From the NCBI GenBank assembly GCA_913056285.1, contig CAJXNE010000042.1:1-12950 (forward strand): a stretch of DNA of 12,950 nucleotides, given 5' to 3'. The notes under the pieces are model-generated. The model made no database searches, had not been told where the DNA came from, and saw nothing but the letters and a program-made list of their open reading frames with translations. The first letter of the stretch is position 1, and every line of letters begins with the position of its first letter. This stretch comes from an uncultured Zetaproteobacteria bacterium. Its GTDB lineage: Bacteria; Pseudomonadota; Zetaproteobacteria; Mariprofundales; Mariprofundaceae. Shown here in pieces: positions 7,941 through 12,950 of the stretch. Position numbers and translations under genes: made by a program.

Positions 7941-7999
7941 TGATGACTTTGTAAAAAGTCATCATCGCGTCCATGGATGGACTTTTTACGATTTCATCA
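7941..7999. repeat. Imperfect inverted repeat with mutually exclusive hairpins
   Basis: Two 20-nt arms (7941-7960 and 7980-7999) match at 17 of 20 positions, including a perfect 10-bp GTAAAAAGTC / GACTTTTTAC. The left arm can instead pair locally: TGATGACTTT (7941-7950) with AAAGTCATCA (7955-7964), a 10-bp stem closed by a GUAA (GNRA-type) loop. That leaves GTCCAT (7969-7974) and ATGGAC (7977-7982) to form a second hairpin. The folds share bases and exclude each other. No T-run follows on either strand, so it is not a simple terminator. It could be a leader switch for the downstream zf-CHCC gene or a small mobile repeat. Confidence 0.6.
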
Positions 8000-8017
8000 T
8001 TTTTACGGGGTATAAAC

Positions 8018-8188
8018 ATGCGCAATGATATCATTAAAGCAACAGAGGAAATTGTTTCCTGCTCCGATAACGGGCAACATCCACTGGTTTACATCAGCCT
8101 GAAACAGGGTTCCGGCCAATGCCAGTATTGCGGCCAGAAATTTGTCCGCGTATCAGCAGAGGAACTGTCCGAAAAGCTCGCCGTCTGA
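8018..8188 (+). CDS. zf-CHCC zinc-finger domain small protein
   Basis: The 56-residue protein is of the zf-CHCC family, related to the mitochondrial complex I subunit NDUFS6; its bacterial role is not established. The four zinc ligands are in the family order: C15 (VSCSDNG), H21 (QHPLVYISL), C35 and C38 (CQYCGQKFV). A longer in-frame ATG exists at 7973, but it lies inside the inverted repeat and its residues are not family-like. The ATG at 8018 has GGGG seven bases upstream and gives the family's normal length. It is divergent from folB. The long structured leader in front is unusual for so small a gene. Confidence 0.88.
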   Translation: MRNDIIKATEEIVSCSDNGQHPLVYISLKQGSGQCQYCGQKFVRVSAEELSEKLAV

Positions 8189-8239
8189 TCATCTGCGCCC
8201 CCGGCATCCTAACCCAGCATAGCCGGAACCAAAAACCTT

Positions 8240-8329
8240 AAGCCACGAATTACACTAATTGACACGAATGAAAAACCTGTCTGCATCTGTTCGCTTCTAA
8301 AATTCGTGTTCATTCGTGTGTCGTGGCTA
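8240..8329. repeat. Imperfect long inverted repeat of ACACGAAT-type words
   Basis: The left arm (8240-8269) reads AGCCACGA, then ACAC, AAT and ACACGAAT blocks. The right arm (8301-8329), on the opposite strand, reads TTAGCCACGA then ACACGAAT and GAACACGAAT. The arms align with a few mismatches and a 2-nt gap around a spacer of about 31 nt. TTTTTT follows the right arm on the plus strand (8331-8336), and AAAAA precedes the left arm, so it could end transcription from either side. The word structure resembles dispersed intergenic repeats known in many bacterial genomes; copies elsewhere cannot be checked here. Confidence 0.6.
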
Positions 8330-8385
8330 ATTTTTTAACTTTTAATCAGATGTTCCATGAGTCTATTCTTCCTGTTTTATCTTTA

Positions 8386-8417
8386 TTCTTCGTACCTTTG
8401 TGTCTTCGTGGTAAAAT
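8386..8417. repeat. CTTCGT / GTGTCTTCGTGG word cluster
   Basis: TTCTTCGTACCTTTG is followed by TGTCTTCGTGGTAAAAT: two CTTCGT words 16 nt apart. It resembles the degenerate 'cttcgtgtctttgtgg' repeats often found between bacterial genes. It lies 57 nt after the larger inverted repeat and 38 nt before the copA stop. Confidence 0.35.
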
Positions 8418-8454
8418 ATCTTGTGCTGTTGCATTAGATTTTATTTGTCAGAGA

Positions 8455-11019
8455 CTAAAGCTTCGCCTTGCGCAGTCTGAGTGCATTGGTAATCACCGAA
8501 ACGGAAGAAAAACTCATTGCCGCAGCTGCAATAATCGGCGACAGCAGCAATCCGAATATCGGATAGAGTACGCCGGCAGCAATCGGTACGCCAGCCGAGT
8601 TGTAGATGAATGCGAAGAACAGATTCTGACGAATATTTTTCATGGTGGCACGGGATAAACGGCGCGCCCGAACAATGCCGGTCAGCTCACCCTTCACCAG
8701 CGTTACGCCAGCAGATTCCATCGCTACATCCGTGCCCGTACCCATGGCAATGCCGACATGCGCCTGGGCCAGCGCCGGCGCATCGTTGATGCCATCGCCT
8801 GCCATGGCGACGGTTTTGCCTTCGTCCTGCAATCGTTTCACCACAGCAGCTTTCTGATCCGGCAATACATCTGCTTCAAAACGCGCTATGCCCAGTTTTG
8901 CAGCTACTGCCGCTGCCGTATTATGGTTATCACCGGTCAGCATGACCACTTCGAGCCCCTCATGTCGCAGCTCTTTAATCGCCTCCGGCGTGGAAGCTTT
9001 GATCGGGTCGGAGACGCCGATCAGGCCAACAAGCTTCCCGCTTACCGCCAGATACATAACCGTTTCTCCACCGCGCTGATGTTCTTCAACGAATAAATCT
9101 ACAGCTTTGGCGTCGATATCATTGTCCTGCATCAACCTGATATTGCCCAATAGCACGGCCTTGTCTCCAATGCTGGCACTGACGCCCTTGCCTGTAATGG
9201 CGGTGAACCCATCAACCGATTCGGCTTCGATTCCCCGTGCTGTCGCCCCAGCCACAATCGCTTCAGCCAGCGGATGCTCGCTGGCCCGCTCCAGACTAGC
9301 GGCCAAATGCAGCACCTGATCTTCATTATGATTATTAACTGTCTCAACGGTGGCCAGCATCGGTTTCCCTTCAGTCAATGTGCCGGTTTTATCCACTACA
9401 ACCGTGTCCACTTTCTCCATGACCTCCAGCGCTTCGGCATTCTTGATCAGCACCCCGGCAGTCGCGCCGCGACCGGTGCCGACCATGATGGAAATCGGTG
9501 TGGCCAGCCCGAGTGCGCAAGGGCAGGCGATAATCAATACAGCCACGGCATTGATAATGGCATGCGCCAGACGCGGTTCCGGCCCGAACAACATCCAGAT
9601 TACAAACGCAATGAATGCAACGCCAACCACTGCCGGTACAAAATAACCAGCCACGGTATCGGCCATTTTCTGAATCGGCGCACGCGAGCGCTGTGCCTCT
9701 GCCACCATCGACACAATCTGCGACAATAACGTATCTGCACCTACTTTCTCGGCCCGCATCAGCAACGAACCATTGCCATTGACCGTAGCACCAATCAATT
9801 TTTCTCCAGCCATTTTCTCTATCGGCACAGGTTCGCCGGTGACCATCGATTCATCGACATTGCTCTCGCCCTCAGTCACGACGCCATCGACCGGCACCTT
9901 CTCACCGGGCCGGATACGCAACAGATCGCCGGCCACCACATCCTCCAGCGGCACATCGGCTTCAGTTCCATCCTCAGACACCCGCCGTGCTGTTTTCGGC
10001 GCCATGCCGAGTAATAATTTGATGGCTTCATTGGTGCGCGAGCGGGCGCGCAACTCCAGCACCTGACCAAGCAATACCAGCGCCGAAATCACGGCGCCCG
10101 CTTCGAAATAAACATCGACGAGTCCACCACCCATCTGCATGATTGGAGGAAAGATACCGGGCAATAGCAGCGCTACGACGCTGTAACTCCACGCCACGCC
10201 GACACCAAGGCCGACCAGCGTAAACATATTGAGATTCCAGGTTTTGATCGAAAGGGCAAAGCGCTCAAAGAATGGCCAGCCACCCCACAGGATCACCGGC
10301 GTCGCCAGTGCAAACTCGATCCATTGTACGACTCCCATCGTCAATCCCGATGGCAGCGCCGAGGGTGCCAAATCGGCCACCATGGCAAGGATGAATACAG
10401 GCAATGCCAGCACTGTACTGACTTTGAAACGTCGGCTCATATCATCCAGTTCAGGGTTGTCTTCATCCGCCTCAACCGTTCGCGCTTCCAGTGCCATGCC
10501 GCATTTAGGGCATAAACCTGGCGCATCGCTGACCACTTCTGGATGCATCGGGCAGACATATTCGGTTTTCTGATTCAACGTCGGTGCAGCCATCGGATCG
10601 AGCGCCATGCCGCAGACTTTGCATGTGCCCGGCCCCTGCTGTTCCTGACCGGGACACATGGGGCAGAAATACATGCCATTCGGATCATCCGGCACCGTAT
10701 TCTTTTTGACATGGTGGTGTTCACAAGCCTGATCCTTGCCTTCATAGGCAGCCGGATCGCCCGAGAATTTTTCCACACAGTGCTGCGAACAGAAATAATA
10801 ATCGTGATCATGGTATTGCACATGATTCGACGAGGCGCGGCTCACCTTCATGCCGCAAACCGGATCGTGGGTGCAATCCTCACCCAGATAATCTTCCGGG
10901 CTGTCGTTAAACTTTTCCAAACAGGAGGCGCTACAAAAATGATAATTCACGCCACGAAAACTGCGCTCATGCTCGCTGTCATCTTTCACGTTCATGCCAC
11001 AAACCGGATCAATATTCAT
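8455..11019 (-). CDS. copA: Cu+-exporting P1B-1 ATPase with two YHS and two HMBD modules
   Basis: Inner-membrane ATPase that pumps Cu+ out of the cytoplasm. The 854-residue product opens with two YHS domains (DPVCGM with C7, C29, C33; DPVCGM with C55, C77, C81), then two heavy-metal-binding modules (YFCPMCPG..CKVCGM at 117-138; YVCPMHPE..CPKCGM at 154-175). The core follows: TM blocks from about 200, actuator TGEP (394), CPC in TM6 (499-501), phosphorylation DKTGT (D543), HP (582), TGDN (695), GDGINDAP (741), YN (806) and MSFSS (835-839). CPC, YN and MxxSS define the Cu+ subgroup. No GMxCxxC HMA domain is present. The frame is open 25 codons further upstream; the ATG at 11019 is chosen because AAGGAG lies just before it and the protein then begins directly with YHS. 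It is 10 nt after the preceding gene. Confidence 0.95.
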   Translation of the reverse strand: MNIDPVCGMNVKDDSEHERSFRGVNYHFCSASCLEKFNDSPEDYLGEDCTHDPVCGMKVSRASSNHVQYHDHDYYFCSQHCVEKFSGDPAAYEGKDQACEHHHVKKNTVPDDPNGMYFCPMCPGQEQQGPGTCKVCGMALDPMAAPTLNQKTEYVCPMHPEVVSDAPGLCPKCGMALEARTVEADEDNPELDDMSRRFKVSTVLALPVFILAMVADLAPSALPSGLTMGVVQWIEFALATPVILWGGWPFFERFALSIKTWNLNMFTLVGLGVGVAWSYSVVALLLPGIFPPIMQMGGGLVDVYFEAGAVISALVLLGQVLELRARSRTNEAIKLLLGMAPKTARRVSEDGTEADVPLEDVVAGDLLRIRPGEKVPVDGVVTEGESNVDESMVTGEPVPIEKMAGEKLIGATVNGNGSLLMRAEKVGADTLLSQIVSMVAEAQRSRAPIQKMADTVAGYFVPAVVGVAFIAFVIWMLFGPEPRLAHAIINAVAVLIIACPCALGLATPISIMVGTGRGATAGVLIKNAEALEVMEKVDTVVVDKTGTLTEGKPMLATVETVNNHNEDQVLHLAASLERASEHPLAEAIVAGATARGIEAESVDGFTAITGKGVSASIGDKAVLLGNIRLMQDNDIDAKAVDLFVEEHQRGGETVMYLAVSGKLVGLIGVSDPIKASTPEAIKELRHEGLEVVMLTGDNHNTAAAVAAKLGIARFEADVLPDQKAAVVKRLQDEGKTVAMAGDGINDAPALAQAHVGIAMGTGTDVAMESAGVTLVKGELTGIVRARRLSRATMKNIRQNLFFAFIYNSAGVPIAAGVLYPIFGLLLSPIIAAAAMSFSSVSVITNALRLRKAKL

Positions 11020-11029
11020 TGTTTTCTCC

Positions 11030-11518
11030 TTATCCCTTTGTCGGCGGTTTGTTACAACATGCAGATTCGCCTGTTGCCAGATTATCGAGTTCATTTTCTT
11101 CGGTATAATGTATCCAGCCGCGTTTCAGGCGCTCGGCCCAGCCAGAGCCCATCAGTGCGCCGGCCCGCACCAGCGTGGCTTCAATCTGTCCGGCCGTAAT
11201 CTCCAACAGGTTGTAATCAATCGAGAGACTGTCCCCCTCGATCATAATATTGCGCACGCTCATCAATTTATTCAGCTCCATGAGCAACGTATCACGCTGT
11301 AAACCAACAACCGTACAATCCAGCCTGAACCTTCTGCGTTTGATCACTTTTCGGCCTGCTTTTATCGGCGACTGCTTACCGATATACAGTAAGGGCCGAG
11401 CCAGAAAATTCTCCCGGCACTGTTCCATACAAAAGTGATACTCAACACCCATATGATCGGTGTGAATGCCGGAGTTACTGGCATCCATATTGCAAACAGG
11501 GCAGCGGATGTCGCTCAT
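11030..11518 (-). CDS. YHS-domain protein with degenerate HMA-like domain
   Basis: The 162-residue soluble protein probably handles copper for the adjacent ATPase. Residues 1-48 form a YHS/TRASH-type domain (CPVCNM with C6 and C9; YHFCMEQC with C30 and C34). Residues about 61-122 look like a ferredoxin-fold HMA domain (RFRLDCTVVGL.. RNIMIEGDSLSIDYNLLEITAGQ.., ending in LVRAG) but lack the CxxC metal motif; only C68 remains. The tail is Trp/Arg-rich and ends with a CC pair (C154, C155). The ATG overlaps the upstream stop as ATGA, and the stop TAA merges into the copA ribosome site. The HMA-like call is pattern recognition only. It could be a chaperone or sensor; it does not look like a DNA-binding protein. 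Confidence 0.75.
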   Translation of the reverse strand: MSDIRCPVCNMDASNSGIHTDHMGVEYHFCMEQCRENFLARPLLYIGKQSPIKAGRKVIKRRRFRLDCTVVGLQRDTLLMELNKLMSVRNIMIEGDSLSIDYNLLEITAGQIEATLVRAGALMGSGWAERLKRGWIHYTEENELDNLATGESACCNKPPTKG

Positions 11519-11670
11519 TGATGATAAGCCAGTTCCGGGTAATAAGTACCGGATGAACAGGTTTCTCCATCTCGCTCAAAAGAAACCGTCAACCAGTGCT
11601 GCCCCTTTTCATGACTGAGGTTATAAAGCGCCATAAACCAGTCGCCCATCCTCATCACCATTTTTTTCAT
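11515..11670 (-). CDS. Small protein of unknown function (51 aa)
   Basis: I do not recognise this protein. From the ATG at 11670 (AGGAG seven bases upstream) it encodes 51 residues, beginning MKKMVMRMGDWFMALYNL, with a Trp/Tyr-rich amphipathic N-terminus, then HEKGQHWLTVSFERDGE, one cysteine (TCSSGTYY) and no signal peptide or TM segment. A start at 11700 would add ten residues but has no ribosome site. It is co-transcribed and translationally coupled (ATGA overlap) with the YHS/HMA-like gene and begins 35 nt after the cytochrome gene, so a role in the copper module is likely. The clean ribosome site and coupling argue that it is real. Confidence 0.65.
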   Translation of the reverse strand: MKKMVMRMGDWFMALYNLSHEKGQHWLTVSFERDGETCSSGTYYPELAYHQ

Positions 11671-11705
11671 TGCTGTACTCCTGTCTTCGATATTATTCAT
11701 ATGTA

Positions 11706-12266
11706 TTAATCATCATCGCCATCACCCTGACCCGCCTGCTTGTCCAACTCCCTGTATTGGGCTGTTGTCATACCCGGCAGCTTTTCCAGAAAAGCGACTA
11801 TATCCCAAATCTTTTCATCGTTATGACTCGGTCCCCAGGCCGGCATGGCTGTCATTCTTACGCCGTTTTTAACAATCCAGAATAATTCGGCAGGCGTCCA
11901 TGTGTTCACCGTTTGCTGCAGCTTTGGCGGCTTTGGCGTCAACCCCTTGCGAATTTCAGAAGATGCAAGTCCGGGAGCCAGATGGCACCCCGTACACATT
12001 TCACGGTAATGACGGAACCCGTTCAGTATTTTTTCCGGTTGATCCAGAGCCGGGGCTTGAATATCACTGGCATGATAACGCACCGATTGTTTCATGGCTG
12101 TGTGCAGCCCCCACTGAGTGAGTGAGCTATGCGGATAAGAGGCCGCCACATTGATCACCCCCGAATACATCACGCCCAAACCAATACCAATCCCTCCGAT
12201 AAGCAGCACGGCAATACCTTTCATATATTGTTTCGCCGCACCATGGGCTTCCTCTGTTTTTTTCAT
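11706..12266 (-). CDS. Membrane-anchored c-type cytochrome
   Basis: The 186-residue monohaem cytochrome c faces the periplasm and is held by one N-terminal TM segment (about 15-36, Ile/Gly-rich). Haem attachment is CTGCH (C91, C94, H95), and the likely axial methionine is M141 in MTAMPAWGP. The fold matches the CcoP/cytochrome_CBB3 class (ELFWIVKNGVRMTAMPAWG, then IWDIVAFLEKLPGM). It ends in an acidic GDGDDD tail. AAGGAG precedes the ATG, which lies 1 nt after the TlpA-like gene stop (TGACATG). Its electron partner is not shown by sequence; position in a copper operon suggests Cu redox chemistry or supply of a copper oxidase. Confidence 0.9.
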   Translation of the reverse strand: MKKTEEAHGAAKQYMKGIAVLLIGGIGIGLGVMYSGVINVAASYPHSSLTQWGLHTAMKQSVRYHASDIQAPALDQPEKILNGFRHYREMCTGCHLAPGLASSEIRKGLTPKPPKLQQTVNTWTPAELFWIVKNGVRMTAMPAWGPSHNDEKIWDIVAFLEKLPGMTTAQYRELDKQAGQGDGDDD

Positions 12267-12267
12267 G

Positions 12268-12834
12268 TCATGCTCCTTTTTTGGGTGGTTCGGGAATTTT
12301 TCCGGTTTTATATATGGCGTTCATAATCGCGACCGTGCGTGGCGAAGCCCAGGGGAATCCCCCTATAATTTTATCCAGATACACACCGCGCCGGTTAATA
12401 ATATAGGTTTCCGGGTATTTGAACGTACCGAGCCGGGACCCGGCCACCTGCTGGCCGCCCTGATCCCAGAACATCGGGTACGGAATATGATATTGCTTGA
12501 TAAAGGCGCGCACATCATCGGCACTGTTATCCACCGACAACCCGATAACGGCAAATTTATTAGCCGGCAGTAAACGGGACAGACGAATCAAATCCGGCAT
12601 TTCTTTGCGGCACGGCGGACACCATGTCGCCCAGACATTGAGGATAATCACCTTACCAGCGAACTGCGAATGACTTTTGACCTGCTTGCCATCGAGCGAA
12701 CTCATCTGAAATTCAGGCATGGCCTTGCCTTTGACGGGCAGGCCGCCGGCCTGTTGCTCACTGCCGGATGAGCAGGAAGCCAGTGCTATGGCCAGAACAG
12801 AGACCCATAACAATTGTTTCATTACGTTCGCCAT
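12268..12834 (-). CDS. TlpA/ResA-like thioredoxin-fold lipoprotein
   Basis: The 188-residue periplasmic thiol-disulfide protein has a lipoprotein signal (VLAIALASC, lipidated C21). The thioredoxin fold shows VIILNVWATWCPPCRKEMP with active-site C72 and C75, the TlpA-type central insertion region, and the cis-proline segment KYPETYII (P141). Families of this kind reduce apocytochromes or copper sites (ResA, TlpA, Sco-like roles). It begins 3 nt after the partial upstream gene; ATG at 12834 is used, with a second ATG at 12822 possible. The only ribosome-site candidate is AGG further upstream. Followed by the cytochrome gene at 1 nt, it may keep haem or copper-binding cysteines reduced. Confidence 0.92.
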   Translation of the reverse strand: MANVMKQLLWVSVLAIALASCSSGSEQQAGGLPVKGKAMPEFQMSSLDGKQVKSHSQFAGKVIILNVWATWCPPCRKEMPDLIRLSRLLPANKFAVIGLSVDNSADDVRAFIKQYHIPYPMFWDQGGQQVAGSRLGTFKYPETYIINRRGVYLDKIIGGFPWASPRTVAIMNAIYKTGKIPEPPKKGA

Positions 12835-12837
12835 GAT

Positions 12838-12950
12838 TTAATACCTGTGAAATACAGTCGTGTTACCGTCTTTGTCGAAAGCCAGTACGGTATAACCCTG
12901 CGGCTGCAGGCCGACAGCCTGCATACCCGGTGATTTCATTGGCATTCCCG
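12838..12950 (-). CDS. C-terminal end of a DUF411/CopG-like copper protein (partial)
   Basis: Only the last 36 codons are inside the window; the gene continues past the right edge. The readable tail is GMPMKSPGMQAVGLQPQGYT followed by VLAFDKDGNTTVFHRY and TAA. This fits the C-terminus of DUF411 (CopG-type periplasmic metal-binding proteins), which typically reads GMPxGSPGME..YDVLLFDKDG..VF. The TAA lies 3 nt before the TlpA-like ATG, so it is the upstream member of the same operon. The call rests on a short stretch. Confidence 0.6.
   Translation of the reverse strand, partial: GMPMKSPGMQAVGLQPQGYTVLAFDKDGNTTVFHRY

Larger units (their letters stand above)
8189..8454. other. Gene-free stretch between the zf-CHCC gene and copA
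   Basis: This 266-nt stretch is AT-rich and has no ORF with a family-like product. It holds the long inverted repeat (8240-8329) and the CTTCGTG-type word cluster near 8386-8417. The copA stop (TAG) is at 8455-8457, and no compact GC-rich terminator hairpin is seen directly after it. Confidence 0.7.

Noticed and set aside
7941..7964. Rho-independent terminator reading of the 10-bp hairpin
   Set aside because: No T-run follows on either strand; the stem is AT-rich and lies upstream of genes on both sides.
7973..8017. Longer zf-CHCC start at 7973
   Set aside because: The added 15 residues lie inside the inverted repeat, match no family pattern, and lack a ribosome site, whereas 8018 has one.
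8323..8658. 111-codon plus-strand ORF between the repeat and copA
   Set aside because: It runs from the repeat into antisense copA; the product is unlike any family and the start lies inside the inverted repeat.
11020..11094. 25-codon upstream extension of copA
   Set aside because: It overlaps the end of the YHS/HMA-like gene and precedes a strong AAGGAG-ATG start; the extension has no domain character.
10543..11199. 218-codon plus-strand ORF opposite the copA start region
   Set aside because: It spans antisense to copA and the YHS gene, with an Ile/His/Arg-rich product of no family and no ribosome site.

Overview
The window (about 50% GC by eye) comes from a Gram-negative bacterium. It encodes an outer-membrane factor, an RND pump, a membrane-anchored c-type cytochrome and lipoproteins with lipoboxes. 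Together with the small CPXCG and zf-CHCC zinc proteins this points to a proteobacterium; I cannot fix the genus (an iron-oxidiser-like Zetaproteobacterium or Gammaproteobacterium is only a guess). No rRNA, tRNA, CRISPR array, transposase or phage gene was seen.

Region 1 (1-6750, minus strand) is a complete tripartite multidrug efflux operon read as tetR > NodT-type outer-membrane factor > membrane fusion protein > HAE1-family RND permease. The genes overlap or nearly abut. A strong sigma70-type promoter lies in front of tetR, and its -10 box sits inside three 11-bp direct repeats, so the repressor probably controls itself and the whole pump. A four-unit 15-bp tandem repeat straddles the junction between the outer-membrane-factor and fusion-protein genes.

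Region 2 (6750-8450) holds small housekeeping genes. A CPXCG zinc-ribbon protein (plus strand) converges on the folate genes folB-folK (minus strand, overlapping by 8 nt). A zf-CHCC zinc protein (plus strand) diverges from folB behind an unusual leader that can fold into alternative hairpins. A gene-free stretch follows, with a long imperfect inverted repeat built of ACACGAAT-like words and a related-looking CTTCGTG-type word cluster.

Region 3 (8455-12950, minus strand) is a copper-handling operon. It enters at the right edge with the tail of a DUF411/CopG-like protein, then a TlpA-like thioredoxin lipoprotein, a membrane-anchored cytochrome c, a 51-residue protein of unknown function, a YHS plus HMA-like protein, and a Cu+ P1B-1 ATPase. 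The ATPase N-terminus carries two YHS and two HMBD modules instead of the usual GMxCxxC HMA domain. Tight spacing (ATGA overlap, 1-nt, 3-nt and 10-nt gaps) supports a single transcript. The coupling of Cu+ export with periplasmic thiol and haem redox proteins, plus the uncharacterised small proteins, is the most interesting part of the window.
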